Positions 1 through 9,743 of a stretch of DNA of 64,000 nucleotides are shown piece by piece. Numbering within the stretch: position 1 is the first letter of the stretch; every line of letters starts with the position of its first letter. Source of the stretch: Bacteroidales bacterium. Lineage in GTDB: Bacteria; Bacteroidota; Bacteroidia; Bacteroidales; F082. The position numbers were made by a program, and so were the translations under genes. Under the pieces are notes generated by a model, which had not been told where the DNA came from, searched no databases, and saw nothing but the letters and a program-made list of their open reading frames with translations. Where the stretch lies: the NCBI GenBank assembly GCA_024400425.1, contig JAKSMV010000001.1, forward strand, positions 157,351-221,350, written 5' to 3'.

Positions 1-244
1 GAAGGCTTTCGAAGACCACGAACAAGTGATTGTCGTGGCTCACGGCAACAGCTTGCGCGGTATCGTGAAGGTGCTGAAAGGCATGTCGAACGACGAAATC
101 ATCGCCTTCAACATTCCTACAGGCATTCCTTACATCTTCGAGTTCGACGACAATATGAAGCTCCAGAAGGACTTCTTCCTCGGCGATCCCGAAAAAGTGG
201 CCGCCCTGATGGCCGCTGTCGCCAACCAAGGCAAGACCAAATAA
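1..244 (+). CDS. gpmA: 2,3-bisphosphoglycerate-dependent phosphoglycerate mutase, C-terminal part
   Basis: Only the last 80 or so codons are present; the first whole codon starts at base 2 and the gene runs in from the left edge. The enzyme interconverts 3- and 2-phosphoglycerate in glycolysis in the cytoplasm. The fragment carries the AHGNSLR segment with the second catalytic histidine, followed by an NIPTGIP motif and a FLGDPE tail, all typical of the cofactor-dependent family. It ends 60 bp before the end of the convergent TPR gene, and a palindromic element in that gap could terminate both transcripts. Confidence 0.93.
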   Translation, partial: KAFEDHEQVIVVAHGNSLRGIVKVLKGMSNDEIIAFNIPTGIPYIFEFDDNMKLQKDFFLGDPEKVAALMAAVANQGKTK

Positions 245-270
245 GGTTTTTGGATTGTTAGAAAATGTGT

Positions 271-298
271 GTAGAGACGTGCCATGGCGCGTCTCTAC
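271..298 (+). repeat. CCATGG-centred palindromic element, copy 1
   Basis: This is a near-perfect inverted repeat around CCATGG, with arms GTAGAGACG and CGTCTCTAC. One asymmetric position (T280 against G289) forms a G-U pair in one transcript orientation and so gives the element a direction. It lies between two convergent genes and is followed by a short T run, so it may act as a shared terminator. Confidence 0.85.
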
Positions 299-304
299 AT
301 GTTT

Positions 305-1651
305 TTATATCGAATTGATAATGTCCTCGAAATTTCTTTCATCTTCCAATCCATTCATTTTCTCCTGTTTGATACGCGACTTGCGGCGGGCATAGGAGTT
401 AGTCTGCAAATTCATCAGGATGGAAATGACCTGATTGCTGAAGCCTTGTTTTGTGAGACAACAGATTTGTATGTCGCTTTTTGTCAGATTCGGATATTGC
501 GTGGTGAGGCGTGCAATGAAGTTGCCGTAAACCTTGTCGATGATTTTCATAAAATCGTCCCACTCGCTTTCCTTGAGTTCGAAATCGATGGTCGAAGTGG
601 TGATTTGCTCGTTGAGTGCCAAGGCAGTGACATACACCTTATTTTTCTTCAACTCAAGTTCCAATTCGTTTTTCATCTTTTCGGCCTTCAGTTTCTCTTC
701 AAGCACATTCTTCCGCAAAAGCAACGCGATGATTATTAAAGCGACAACCAGGATAAAAAGAATGAAATACAATCGGAAGTTCTTCAACTTCTGTTGGGCT
801 TGCAGGTTGTTTTTCTGCATCTGTAGGTCGTATTCTGCCTTGATGCGTTGCACTTGTTCGCTGCGGTTTTCCTCGTCAGCCTGCATCATGTTTTCGTTGA
901 AAAGTTCGTGACATTCAAGTGCTTGCTGGTAGTTGCCCGCTATCTGGTGGATGAACGACATGCTTTGGTAGGCCGACATGCGTGTGCCCGCTTTTTTGCT
1001 TTTTGTGGCTTCGCCGAGGTGAAACAAGGCGAGGCTGTCTTGCTCCAGATAATAGTAGGCTACGCCCAAGGTCAAGTGGCAAATGTCGGTTTCGGCTCCG
1101 CCTTCGAGTGCCTGACTGACATGCTCTATCACTTGGTTGTAGTCTTCCTTCACCATGAGCACATCGCGGCTCGATTCAAGGAGAATGTCGCTCTCCATAG
1201 CTTTGTCATTCAATGCTTTGGCAATGTTTAAGGCTTCGTCATAATGCTGCTGTGCCGCTTCGATGTCGCCCAACGATGCCTTTGTCCTGCCGCAGTTGCG
1301 CAGTGCATTCATTATTAAAGTAGAGTCGTTGATTTCCTGAAACACACTGGCGGCATCGGTGTGGAGCGTCAGGGCTTCCTCGAAAAGACCATGCTTCCAA
1401 TAACGTGTGCCAAGATTGTCTTCAATCTGACCTTTCAGCCGTTTCATTTCAGTTTGCTTTAGGTCGCAATGGTTAATGGCAAGCAGTGCTTGGCTGAACG
1501 ATTCTGCCGCTGCCTCTGATTGTTTGGCGGAAAGTTGCTCGCATCCTTCCTCAAAATGCGTTTCAGCCTCTTTTAGCCAACGGTCTTTGTGATGGCAAGC
1601 AGTAAAAGTTGCCATCACAAAGAATATCAATATAATATATCGTGTTTTCAT
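305..1651 (-). CDS. TPR lipoprotein regulator with C-terminal HTH-like domain
   Basis: The 448-residue protein starts with a lipoprotein-type signal peptide whose cysteine is residue 19 (ATFTAC). Degenerate tetratricopeptide repeats fill roughly residues 25-270. One membrane segment follows at about 288-309 (LYFILFILVVALIIIALL), then a short charged coiled coil. The C-terminal 80 or so residues (TKSDIQICCLTKQGFS...) resemble the LuxR-like helix-turn-helix found at the end of many Bacteroidales TPR proteins. This architecture suggests a membrane-tethered sensor, with the TPR part outside and the HTH inside; its target is unknown. It lies 31 bp downstream of the BspA-like gene on the same strand and is probably co-transcribed with it. 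Confidence 0.75.
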   Translation of the reverse strand: MKTRYIILIFFVMATFTACHHKDRWLKEAETHFEEGCEQLSAKQSEAAAESFSQALLAINHCDLKQTEMKRLKGQIEDNLGTRYWKHGLFEEALTLHTDAASVFQEINDSTLIMNALRNCGRTKASLGDIEAAQQHYDEALNIAKALNDKAMESDILLESSRDVLMVKEDYNQVIEHVSQALEGGAETDICHLTLGVAYYYLEQDSLALFHLGEATKSKKAGTRMSAYQSMSFIHQIAGNYQQALECHELFNENMMQADEENRSEQVQRIKAEYDLQMQKNNLQAQQKLKNFRLYFILFILVVALIIIALLLRKNVLEEKLKAEKMKNELELELKKNKVYVTALALNEQITTSTIDFELKESEWDDFMKIIDKVYGNFIARLTTQYPNLTKSDIQICCLTKQGFSNQVISILMNLQTNSYARRKSRIKQEKMNGLEDERNFEDIINSI

Positions 1652-1682
1652 TGTCTTTTTTAGTCTGATGGGTTATTACAAA

Positions 1683-4600
1683 TCATCGCACCACAAATTT
1701 CAATGTCTGTTCGCCAATGAGGATGAAATACATCCCAGCGGGCAATTCGTTGATGTCAATCTGCTGGTTTTCGCTGTCGATGCTGCCATGCAGCAAGGTC
1801 TGTCCCATCAGGTTCGAAATGCGATATTCCGTCTGTAGAGACGCGCCATGGCACGTCTCAATATACAGAACGCCATTGGCAGGATTTGGATAGACTGAAA
1901 AACCAGTGGTAGTGGTTTCCTCAAGGCCGTGGTGGATTAATTCATACACCTCGTCGCAGTCGCGGTCGCCGATTTTGAGAATCAGGTCGCTATTCATCCA
2001 GTAGCAACGCAGACCTTCCACACGGAAATTCTTGCCACGGTTCATCAGTTTTTCGGGGAAGAAACTGGTGAGATGGCCGATGGTACTGATGATTGTGCCG
2101 CTGAACATGTCGTTGGCATCACCGATGGTCATCCGCTTATAAGGTATTCCGTCAATGAATTGGTTGTCAATCTCGTAAACGTGTATCGTTATGCTTTCGT
2201 TACCCACTTTGATTAGCCATTCGTCGCCCACCTCGGCACTGAAGTCGTACAAGGTGGTGAATTTTTGCAAGGCGCTGTTCCACCAATAAACGATGCCATT
2301 TTCCTCATAGACATATTCGCGGGTCACATCGGTGTGTTCGTCTTTATCATATTGCGTGTTGCTACGGATGATGACCTTTGGGCGTTTATTGTTGATGGTC
2401 GTGTCGCCTACGCATTGCAAGTGCTGATAGGTGATGCTGCCGTCATCGTTCTTGATTTCGTAATACCATTCGGCGCCTACGAAGATGAGGCCATCGGCTC
2501 CAAATATAGGATAGCCGCTGTTTTCGTAAGGTTCATGGTCTATCATGAAAGTGGAGCTTCCGTTGTTGATTTGGTTGACGAAGGCTTCTGTTTTCATGTA
2601 GTCACTATCCAATGGGATACCGAAGCCGTTGTCGGAAGCAGAAGTGCGCTCGAAGTAGCAGTTGCGTACGATGGTCATGTTGGTGTTTTGGGCTATGATG
2701 CCGCCTTTGTTAAATGGAGTGATAGGACCTGCATGATAGCAATTTTTAACATTAATAGTTGTGGAGGGTGATGTCATGCCGACAATGCCACCTCCGAAGG
2801 CTACCTGACTTGTGCTATTCCCAATGATGGTATCGTTGGAATAACAATTCATGATTTTTAGCGTATCGATGGCCGCCGTATAACCTACTATGCCACCAAT
2901 GCTAAATGCATGATAGCTTCCCCACGAATAGCCAGCTCCTTCTATAAGTCCCCTGCTATAACAGTTTTCGACTCTCATTGTTCCTTCTCCGTCTGTCATG
3001 CTTGTGCAAGAACCGACGATGCCTCCTCCGATGGCAATACGGTTATATGAAGATTCTGTCACACTTCTGGAATCCAGATGCCCAATGTAACTGCAATTAA
3101 ACAGGCCGTCATTTCCATTCTTTTGATTGTCAATTATATAAGTTCCAACAATGCCTCCTACGCCTAATGATTCGTTATTTGAAGAAAACACACTTAATTC
3201 GCAAAGACTTGAGCATCCTTCCAAACGGCATGACTGGGCATAGCCAACGATACCACCAACGGCGTTGCCTGACATATCAACCTCATCAATGACGTTGCCG
3301 CACATTATCGATCCCGTAGTGTGGCATTTGGAAATAGTCGTATTAGTGGCGATGCCTGTCAATCCTCCAATTATCTTGTAATTATTTTGTGTGTTGATAT
3401 TTAGATTATTGACATTGATATTACTTAAGTTGCAATTCAAAACCATACCAAACAGTCCTCTGTATTTGTTCATGGAGATGTTGTCGTCCAGCCAATAATC
3501 GTCATACATCATGTAATTTGAGATAGTATGTCCGTTTCCGTCAAAATTACCGCAGAACGATATGCTGAAATAGTAATGTCGGTTATTAAAGACATCGAGA
3601 TAATAGTGAGGCCCTTCAATTGGTCCTTGATAATCTTCCTCTATAATGGTGTGGTTATTTCCGATAGGTTCCCAATATGATCCGTTGGATTTCATCAAGT
3701 CAATGTCGATTACCAAACTGAAGCAAGTGTCTTGATAAGCGTTGACATCGTAGAAGTGATAGATGTGATAAAGTCCGCCTCCAGCCGAATAATGAGTTGT
3801 GATAATCGTGTCCATCCTTTCGTTGACACTCTTGGCCAGCCAAGCGAGGTTTTCGGCTGATTCGATGAGGTATGGGTCGTCAGCAGTGCCACTGCCTTTG
3901 GTCCATGGTTCGGCTTTGCCACTCCAGTACGATTTCTCTACGATATTGTTGGCGAAGCGCGACCATTCTGGAGCGTTTTTGTAGGCTTCTTTAGAGGTGT
4001 ATGGAACCGATACCGAAATCCATGTGTGGACTTCGCTGAAGGCGTTACTTCCAGTTGTGGGTGGAACAGTGGCCTTGATGCTGATGCTGTTGATTTGGGT
4101 CATGCCTTTGAAAGCCTCGTCACCAATATGTTGCAAGGTGGCAGGAAGAGCCAGCATCCCTCTGAAAGTGCATTGCTCAAAAGCGTTATCGCCGATGTGG
4201 GTGACTTTTCCGGGGACATTCAGTGTGCCTGTGACACTAGAACAATTGCTGAAGGCTCTGTCACCAATAAAGGTCAGCGAGTCATTCAGCGTTATGTTGC
4301 CCGACAAACCTGAACAGCCACTGAATGTTTCGGCTTCGATACGGGTCACGTTGGTGGGGATGATCAGGTCGCCATTGAGGTTGGAACAGCCTCTGAAGGC
4401 AGCTTCACCTATATAATTAAGGTTTTCGGGCATCTCTAGCGAACCTCTAAGCCCCGAACAGCCGCTGAAAGCGTGGTCGCCAATGCCGACCAACGTATAG
4501 TCGATGCCGTCGTAAATGACGTTTTCTGTAAGGATGAGTTTGCCTTCGGGCTTGTCGTAGCCCCACCAGTAATTCTCGTCGTGTTGGCATGGATAGGTGG

Positions 4601-4748
4601 CTTCCACCCAATGGTTTTCCACGTCAACAATACGATAATAAATCTCGTAGCCTGACGAATTGGTAACGGCAAAATCGAAATGGGTTTCTTGCGCAATACC
4701 GCTACTAACGATAGCTGTCAAAACGATAAATAGGAATAACTTTTTCAT
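1683..4748 (-). CDS. BspA-like leucine-rich repeat surface protein with T9SS sorting domain
   Basis: A signal peptide (MKKLFLFIVLTAIVSSGIAQ) begins at 4748, which I chose as the start. The longer frame to 4775 begins at about the predicted transcription start. Residues of about 60-240 hold LRR_5/BspA repeats (GDHAFSGCSGL, EAAFRGCSNL and similar). The middle, about 290-760, is rich in GGIVGYA-like beta-helix repeats. The end (VYPNPANG ... LMGQTLL ... LPAGMYFI ... FVVR) is a type A T9SS C-terminal domain, so the protein should be exported and surface-anchored. A palindromic element is read in frame inside this sorting domain as ETCHGASLQT. The likely role is adhesion, but the ligand is unknown. 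Confidence 0.85.
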   Translation of the reverse strand: MKKLFLFIVLTAIVSSGIAQETHFDFAVTNSSGYEIYYRIVDVENHWVEATYPCQHDENYWWGYDKPEGKLILTENVIYDGIDYTLVGIGDHAFSGCSGLRGSLEMPENLNYIGEAAFRGCSNLNGDLIIPTNVTRIEAETFSGCSGLSGNITLNDSLTFIGDRAFSNCSSVTGTLNVPGKVTHIGDNAFEQCTFRGMLALPATLQHIGDEAFKGMTQINSISIKATVPPTTGSNAFSEVHTWISVSVPYTSKEAYKNAPEWSRFANNIVEKSYWSGKAEPWTKGSGTADDPYLIESAENLAWLAKSVNERMDTIITTHYSAGGGLYHIYHFYDVNAYQDTCFSLVIDIDLMKSNGSYWEPIGNNHTIIEEDYQGPIEGPHYYLDVFNNRHYYFSISFCGNFDGNGHTISNYMMYDDYWLDDNISMNKYRGLFGMVLNCNLSNINVNNLNINTQNNYKIIGGLTGIATNTTISKCHTTGSIMCGNVIDEVDMSGNAVGGIVGYAQSCRLEGCSSLCELSVFSSNNESLGVGGIVGTYIIDNQKNGNDGLFNCSYIGHLDSRSVTESSYNRIAIGGGIVGSCTSMTDGEGTMRVENCYSRGLIEGAGYSWGSYHAFSIGGIVGYTAAIDTLKIMNCYSNDTIIGNSTSQVAFGGGIVGMTSPSTTINVKNCYHAGPITPFNKGGIIAQNTNMTIVRNCYFERTSASDNGFGIPLDSDYMKTEAFVNQINNGSSTFMIDHEPYENSGYPIFGADGLIFVGAEWYYEIKNDDGSITYQHLQCVGDTTINNKRPKVIIRSNTQYDKDEHTDVTREYVYEENGIVYWWNSALQKFTTLYDFSAEVGDEWLIKVGNESITIHVYEIDNQFIDGIPYKRMTIGDANDMFSGTIISTIGHLTSFFPEKLMNRGKNFRVEGLRCYWMNSDLILKIGDRDCDEVYELIHHGLEETTTTGFSVYPNPANGVLYIETCHGASLQTEYRISNLMGQTLLHGSIDSENQQIDINELPAGMYFILIGEQTLKFVVR
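1834..1860 (-). repeat. CCATGG-centred palindromic element, copy 2, inside a CDS
   Basis: This copy reads in frame on the minus strand as ETCHGASLQT within the T9SS sorting domain of the BspA-like protein, between the NGVLYIE and EYRISNLMGQ strands. No stop codon is introduced. Confidence 0.85.
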
Positions 4749-4777
4749 AGCGTTACAGATTTTGTTTGTTTGCAATG

Positions 4778-4785
4778 CAAAATTA
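4778..4785 (-). promoter_or_regulatory. Promoter -7 box of the BspA-like gene
   Basis: On the minus strand this reads TAATTTTG, matching the Bacteroidota -7 consensus TAnnTTTG, about 30 nt upstream of the chosen start at 4748. No clear -33 TTTG is visible. Confidence 0.55.
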
Positions 4786-4939
4786 GAACATTCCCCAACG
4801 CTAAAATCGTTTTGTCAAGCCCCTAAAATGCCTTGTCTATCATAAAAATTGAAGGCATAAAAATAAACGATTGGAAATCAGTTGGTTGAAAAACCGATGT
4901 CCAATCGTTGTCTATGGGTTTGTCTATCATGTTTCGCCT

Positions 4940-4965
4940 GTAGAGACGCGCCATGGCACGTCTCA
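4940..4965 (-). repeat. CCATGG-centred palindromic element, copy 3
   Basis: This is an intergenic copy between the BspA-like gene and glycyl-tRNA synthetase, in the same orientation as copy 2. Confidence 0.85.
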
Positions 4966-4986
4966 AGACGCAAATTTTGTTTTTAT

Positions 4987-5013
4987 GGAGACGCGCCATG
5001 GCACGTCTCTACA
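4987..5013 (-). repeat. CCATGG-centred palindromic element, copy 4
   Basis: A second copy lies about 47 bp after copy 3 in the same orientation, making a tandem pair just beyond the glyS stop codon. It may act as a transcription terminator for glyS. The 250-bp gap 4776-5025 otherwise shows only the BspA-like promoter. Confidence 0.85.
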
Positions 5014-5025
5014 AGGGTAAACCCA

Positions 5026-6549
5026 TTATTTTTTAGGTTTCAATTCGTCGAAAATCATGCTGCGGAGGTTCTCAATCGGGACGCGCACCTGATTCATCGT
5101 GTCGCGGTCGCGCACGGTGACGGTGTTGTCTTCCAAGGTCTGGTTATCGACGGTGACGCACATCGGCGTACCGATGGCATCCTGACGGCGGTAGCGCTTG
5201 CCGATGGAATCCTTTTCCTCGTATTGGCACATGAAATCGTATTTCAGTGAGTCAATGATTTCGCGGGCCTTTTCCGGCAGACCGTCTTTCTTCACCAATG
5301 GCAGAACAGCCACCTTGTAAGGAGCCAGAATTGCCGGCAGTTTCAGCACAACGCGTTCGGTGCCGTCTTCCAGTTTTTCTTCGGTGTAGGCATGACTCAA
5401 CATGGCAAGGAACATACGGTCGAGGCCGATGGAAGTTTCGATGACGTAAGGCGTATAGCTTTCGTTGGTGTCAGGATCGAAATACTGCAATTTCTTGCCT
5501 GAATATTTGGCATGTGCCGAAAGGTCGAAATCGGTGCGGCTGTGGATGCCTTCCAGTTCCTTGAAACCGAATGGGAAATCGAATTCGATGTCGGTAGCGG
5601 CATTGGCATAGTGAGCCAGTTTCTCATGGTCGTGGAAACGGTATTTTTCAGCCGGCAGACCTAATGAAAGGTGCCAGTTGAGGCGTTCCTGCTTCCATTG
5701 CTTGAACCAATCCAATTCGGTGCCAGGGCGTACGAAGAACTGCATTTCCATCTGTTCGAATTCGCGCATACGGAAAATGAACTGACGGGCCACGATTTCA
5801 TTACGGAAAGCCTTACCGGTCTGGGCAATGCCAAACGGAATCTTCATGCGGCCAGTCTTCTGCACATTGAGGTAGTTTACGAAAATGCCTTGAGCCGTTT
5901 CAGGACGCAGATAAATGGTGTCAGCGCCATCGGCCACCGAACCCATCTGGGTTGAGAACATCAGGTTGAACTGACGCACATCGGTCCAGTTGCGGGTACC
6001 CGAAATAGGGCAAACGATTTCAAGGTCGAGAATCAGTTGCTTGATGGCATCAAGGTCGTTGGCCTCCATAGCGCCATACAGGCGGTGACTGATTTCCTCA
6101 ATCTTGGCCTTGTATTCCAACACGCGCGGATTGGTGCTCACGAACTGTTCCTCGTTGAAGGCATCGCCAAAACGTTTTCTTGCCTTTTCGACTTCCTTGT
6201 TGATTTTTTCCTCAATCTTAGCCATGTAGTCTTCCACCAAGACATCGGCGCGGTAACGCTTCTTCGAGTCGCGGTTGTCGATGAGCGGGTCGTTGAAAGC
6301 ATCCAAGTGGCCCGAAGCCTTCCAAGTGGTCGGGTGCATGAAGATTGAAGCATCAATGCCGACGATGTTTTCGTGCATCTGAACCATGGCTTTCCACCAG
6401 TATTCACGGATGTTTTTCTTCAGTTCGACACCGTTCTGGCCATAATCGTAAACAGCCGAAAGACCGTCGTAAATTTCACTCGACTGGAAAATGAAACCAT
6501 ATTCCTTAGCGTGTGAAGTTATCTTTTTGAAAAATTCTTCCTGATTCAT
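5026..6549 (-). CDS. glyS: Glycyl-tRNA synthetase, class II, single chain
   Basis: The 507-residue cytoplasmic enzyme charges tRNA-Gly with glycine. Its N-terminus (SHAKEYGFIFQSSEIYDG, then YDYGQNGVELKKNI) is typical of the eukaryote/Gram-positive alpha2 type rather than the split GlyQ/GlyS type. Class II motif 2 is visible as FRNEI...REFEQME and motif 3 near ETSIGLDRMFLA. The C-terminal anticodon-binding domain begins around APYKVAVLPLV. The length is normal for the alpha2 family. It is transcribed alone. Confidence 0.96.
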   Translation of the reverse strand: MNQEEFFKKITSHAKEYGFIFQSSEIYDGLSAVYDYGQNGVELKKNIREYWWKAMVQMHENIVGIDASIFMHPTTWKASGHLDAFNDPLIDNRDSKKRYRADVLVEDYMAKIEEKINKEVEKARKRFGDAFNEEQFVSTNPRVLEYKAKIEEISHRLYGAMEANDLDAIKQLILDLEIVCPISGTRNWTDVRQFNLMFSTQMGSVADGADTIYLRPETAQGIFVNYLNVQKTGRMKIPFGIAQTGKAFRNEIVARQFIFRMREFEQMEMQFFVRPGTELDWFKQWKQERLNWHLSLGLPAEKYRFHDHEKLAHYANAATDIEFDFPFGFKELEGIHSRTDFDLSAHAKYSGKKLQYFDPDTNESYTPYVIETSIGLDRMFLAMLSHAYTEEKLEDGTERVVLKLPAILAPYKVAVLPLVKKDGLPEKAREIIDSLKYDFMCQYEEKDSIGKRYRRQDAIGTPMCVTVDNQTLEDNTVTVRDRDTMNQVRVPIENLRSMIFDELKPKK

Positions 6550-6604
6550 ATAAGGTAGTTATTTAAGATTCAAAGATTTAATATTTATAGATTTATAATT
6601 CAAA

Positions 6605-6775
6605 CTTGCAAAATCAATCTGTCAAATTGTCCCCAAGTCAAACAGTCCAAATGTCCCTAAGTCACATAGTCAAATTGTCCCCAAGTCCAAATGTCTAATT
6701 GTCAAATTGTCCCTAAGTCACATAGTCCAAATGTCTAAATGTCCCCAAGTCCCATAGTCAAATTGTCCCCAACTC
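6605..6775. repeat. Degenerate short repeats of AAATTGTCC / AAGTC type
   Basis: The gap between queA and glyS is filled by a mosaic of short units such as CAAATTGTCCCCAAGTC, CATAGTC and CAAATGTCTAA. The order varies and there is no fixed period. The last units run right up to the queA stop codon. No ORF or clear hairpin was found. Confidence 0.75.
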
Positions 6776-7820
6776 AAATAATCAACATCGCATCGCCGTA
6801 GGTGAAGAAACGGTATTTTTCGTTCACGGCTTCCTTGTAGGCTTTCATGAGAAAGTCGTATCCTGCGAAGGCGGCCACTTCCATCATCATTGGTGATTTT
6901 GGCAGGTGGAAGTTGGTAATCATGCAGTTGGCCACGGTGAAGTTGTAGGGTGGGAAGATGAACTTGTTGGTCCAGCCGTTGAAAGGCTTGATTTTTCCGG
7001 AGATGGTGACGGCGGTTTCCAAGGCCTTCATTGAGGTGGTGCCGACGGCGAACACGTTGTTGTGACGTTGGTTGGCGGCATTCACGAGGTCGCAGCAGTC
7101 TTGGCCGATGTACATCTCTTCCGAGTCGGGCTTGTGCTTGGTGAGGTCTTCCACCTCGATTTCGCGGAAGTTGCCCATGCCAGGATGCAAGGTAAGCTCG
7201 GCGAATGAGGCTCCAATGATTTCGAGGCGCTTCATGAGTATCTTGCTGAAGTGCATTCCGGCGGTAGGGGCCGAAACGGCACCTTCCACCTTGGCGTAGA
7301 TGGTCTGGAAGTCTTCGGCGTCTTCAGGTCTCTCTTCGCGGCCTATTTCCTTCGGGATAGGCGTATGGCCCAGGCCGAACAAGGTCTTCTTGAACTCTTC
7401 GTATGGCCCATCATAGAGGAAACGCAAAGTGCGACCACGCGAGGTGGTGTTGTCGATGACTTCGGCCACCAACTCGTCGTTGCCGAAATACAGCTTGTTG
7501 CCGATGCGGATTTTGCGTGCTGGATCGACCAGTACGTCCCACAGACGGCTTTCGTGGTTCAGCTCGCGGAGCAGCAGCACTTCGATTTTTGCGCCGGTCT
7601 TTTCCTTTTCGCCGTAGAGTTTGGCAGGAAACACCTTCGTGTTGTTGATGACAAACACGTCGCCATCTTTGGTGTAATCCACCAGGTCTTTGAACATGCG
7701 GTGCTCGATTTTCTGGGTTCTGCGGTTGATGACCATCAGGCGTGCTTCGTCACGGTTCATGGTAGGTTCCAAGGCAATCAGCTCGCTTGGCAAGTTGAAT
7801 TTGAATTGTGATAATTTCAT
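6774..7820 (-). CDS. queA: S-adenosylmethionine:tRNA ribosyltransferase-isomerase
   Basis: QueA transfers the ribosyl part of SAM to preQ1 at the wobble position of tRNA to make epoxyqueuosine. The 348-residue length fits the family. Typical features are FNLPSELIA at the N-terminus, the [14 protein letters not shown] and KIEVLLLRE segments, [12 protein letters not shown] and [10 protein letters not shown]. It is the last gene of the ftsX-DUF3098-uppP-truB-queA series but has its own promoter-like box upstream, so it may be transcribed both with the operon and separately. Confidence 0.96.
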   Translation of the reverse strand: MKLSQFKFNLPSELIALEPTMNRDEARLMVINRRTQKIEHRMFKDLVDYTKDGDVFVINNTKVFPAKLYGEKEKTGAKIEVLLLRELNHESRLWDVLVDPARKIRIGNKLYFGNDELVAEVIDNTTSRGRTLRFLYDGPYEEFKKTLFGLGHTPIPKEIGREERPEDAEDFQTIYAKVEGAVSAPTAGMHFSKILMKRLEIIGASFAELTLHPGMGNFREIEVEDLTKHKPDSEEMYIGQDCCDLVNAANQRHNNVFAVGTTSMKALETAVTISGKIKPFNGWTNKFIFPPYNFTVANCMITNFHLPKSPMMMEVAAFAGYDFLMKAYKEAVNEKYRFFTYGDAMLII

Positions 7821-7862
7821 TTATGATATGGTTTAGTTGTTATTATCTTCGTGCAAAACGCG

Positions 7863-7895
7863 CAAAGATAATACAGAAACGAAATTTTGTCAAGT
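7863..7895 (-). promoter_or_regulatory. Promoter upstream of queA
   Basis: On the minus strand a TTG-type -33 element is followed about 20 bp later by TATCTTTG (7870 to 7863), a match to TAnnTTTG. The predicted transcription start lies about 35 nt upstream of the queA start codon. Confidence 0.6.
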
Positions 7896-7917
7896 TTTTT
7901 TATTAAAATGCTGATAA

Positions 7918-8661
7918 TCAATGCTTATTTTGCTCAGCTTCTTGCATGGCTTTGCGCATTGCTATGAATTCGTCACCCGTGTCGATGATGTGCTGTTTCA
8001 GGTCTTCCAGTTGCCAAGCATCTTCAACCTTAAAATCGCCGATGCGGGTGCGGCGCAACGATTTCAGGCAGGCGCCGTTGCCCAGTTCCTTGCCTAAATC
8101 GTTGGCAAGACTACGGATGTAAGTGCCTTTGCTGCAGGTTACTTCAAAATCCAATTCAGGAAAACGCTCCGTGTTGAGCTTGAAATCCTCAATGTGAATG
8201 TCGCGTGCTTTCAACTCGATTTCTTCGTCGCTGCGAGCATAATCGAAAGCGCGTTTGCCCTTGATTTTGATGGCGGAATACTTCGGCGGATACTGCTTGA
8301 TGTCACCGATGAACTTCATTCGGGCATCCTCGATTTGTTCAGCCGTAATGCCTTCGGTGGAAAAGGTCTGGTCGGGTTCGCTTTCGAGGTCGAAAGTGGG
8401 GGTGGTCTGTCCTAACAAGATGGTGCCGGTGTAGGTCTTTATCTTGGCTTGGTATTCTTCTATCTGCTTGGTTTTCTTGCCTGTGCACAAAATCAGGAGA
8501 CCGGTGGCCAAAGGGTCGAGAGTTCCGGCATGACCGACTTTCAGCTTGGGAATCTTATAGAAGCGCTTGATGAGGGCGCGAATGAAGTTGACCGTGTCGA
8601 ACGAGGTCCAGTCGATGGGCTTGTCGATGAGGATGACCTCTCCGTCTTCGAAGTTGAACAT
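7918..8661 (-). CDS. truB: tRNA pseudouridine(55) synthase
   Basis: TruB makes the universal pseudouridine 55 in the T-loop of tRNA. The 247-residue protein has the KPIDWTSFD start and the VGHAGTLDPLATGLL motif with the catalytic aspartate. YPPKYSAIKIKGKRAFDYAR, the KGTYIRSLANDLG segment and a LRRTRIGDF tail also match. It lies 9 bp after uppP and is almost certainly co-transcribed. Confidence 0.96.
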   Translation of the reverse strand: MFNFEDGEVILIDKPIDWTSFDTVNFIRALIKRFYKIPKLKVGHAGTLDPLATGLLILCTGKKTKQIEEYQAKIKTYTGTILLGQTTPTFDLESEPDQTFSTEGITAEQIEDARMKFIGDIKQYPPKYSAIKIKGKRAFDYARSDEEIELKARDIHIEDFKLNTERFPELDFEVTCSKGTYIRSLANDLGKELGNGACLKSLRRTRIGDFKVEDAWQLEDLKQHIIDTGDEFIAMRKAMQEAEQNKH

Positions 8662-8670
8662 TGGCGGCGA

Positions 8671-9477
8671 TTATAGGCAATAAGGTAATACGATGGTCAG
8701 CAGACCGACGATGGCGCAATACACGGCAAACCAGATGAGCTTGCCTTTCTTCACGATGTCGATCATCCACTTGCAGGCGAGGCAGCCGCTGACGAAGGCG
8801 GCGATGAAACCTATGATGAGCGAGGTTGTAGGCAGTCCGGCCATGGTGGTCTCTACACCTACTTCAAGCATGTCTTTCACATCCAAAAGGGCTTCGCCAA
8901 GGATGGGTGGGATGACCATGAGGAACGAGAACTGTGCCAACTTTTCTTTCTTGTTGCCAAGGAGCAAACCTGTGGAGATAGTGCTGCCCGAGCGCGAGAG
9001 ACCCGGAAGCACGGCTACGGCTTGCGCAATGCCGATGATGAAGGCATGCAAAGGCGAAATGTTTTCTTTTTGCCGCGGCTTGGCGAAATAGGAGAAGGCG
9101 AGAAGCGTGGCTGTGATGAGCAGGCAGATGCCTACGACCAACAAGCCGCTACCGAAGATGGCTTCCACCTGGTCCTTGAAGAAGAAACCTACTATGGCGA
9201 CAGGAATCATCGAGATGAGAATGTTGACGATGTATTTCGTGCCTTCGTTCCACTTGAACTTGAAGAAATCTTGGAAAAGCCAAACGATTTCTTTCCAGAG
9301 GATGACGCAGGTGCTGAATACGGTGGCGACATGCACGGCAACGGAAAAGGCCAGGTTCTCTTCACCGTTGAGGCCGAAAAGGTTGGCGCCGATGGTGAGG
9401 TGACCGCTACTGCTGACGGGCAGATATTCCGTGAGGCCTTGAATCAGACCTAGTATCAAAGCTTGAAACCAACTCAT
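8671..9477 (-). CDS. uppP: Undecaprenyl-diphosphatase (BacA/UppP type)
   Basis: This integral membrane enzyme dephosphorylates undecaprenyl diphosphate so the lipid carrier can be reused for peptidoglycan and surface glycans. Family signatures are [14 protein letters not shown] near the N-terminus and [11 protein letters not shown] in the second half, among about eight hydrophobic segments. I place the start at 9477 ([10 protein letters not shown]) because it overlaps the DUF3098 stop as ATGA, the usual sign of translational coupling. A frame extends five codons upstream. Confidence 0.95.
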   Translation of the reverse strand: MSWFQALILGLIQGLTEYLPVSSSGHLTIGANLFGLNGEENLAFSVAVHVATVFSTCVILWKEIVWLFQDFFKFKWNEGTKYIVNILISMIPVAIVGFFFKDQVEAIFGSGLLVVGICLLITATLLAFSYFAKPRQKENISPLHAFIIGIAQAVAVLPGLSRSGSTISTGLLLGNKKEKLAQFSFLMVIPPILGEALLDVKDMLEVGVETTMAGLPTTSLIIGFIAAFVSGCLACKWMIDIVKKGKLIWFAVYCAIVGLLTIVLPYCL

Positions 9478-9743
9478 TTCTTGCTCCTCCAAAAGATGGC
9501 CACAATCTCAACTACGAAACCAACCAGCACCAAGATGGGAGCCAAGGTGATGTGTTGGAAATCGAACATCTTCTCGTTGAACACGTTAGGGTCGGTCGAG
9601 CCACCTCCGCGCATGAGGATGAAACCCAAGGCGATGAGGGCAATGCCGATGAGCACGATGATATAATTCTGCTTGCCGAAGGGCATAGCTTTTTGGCCTT
9701 CAGTGTTTTCGGCCATTTTCTTCTGATTGTTGTTGTTTGCCAT
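9474..9743 (-). CDS. DUF3098 family small membrane protein
   Basis: The protein is 89 residues from the chosen ATG at 9743 (MANNNNQKK). It has two hydrophobic segments ([17 protein letters not shown] and [19 protein letters not shown]) joined by a short loop containing [18 protein letters not shown]3098 proteins are Bacteroidota-specific and usually sit between ftsX and uppP, as here; their function is unknown. A link to envelope or division is an inference from the neighbours. It overlaps uppP by an ATGA junction. Confidence 0.85.
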   Translation of the reverse strand: MANNNNQKKMAENTEGQKAMPFGKQNYIIVLIGIALIALGFILMRGGGSTDPNVFNEKMFDFQHITLAPILVLVGFVVEIVAIFWRSKK

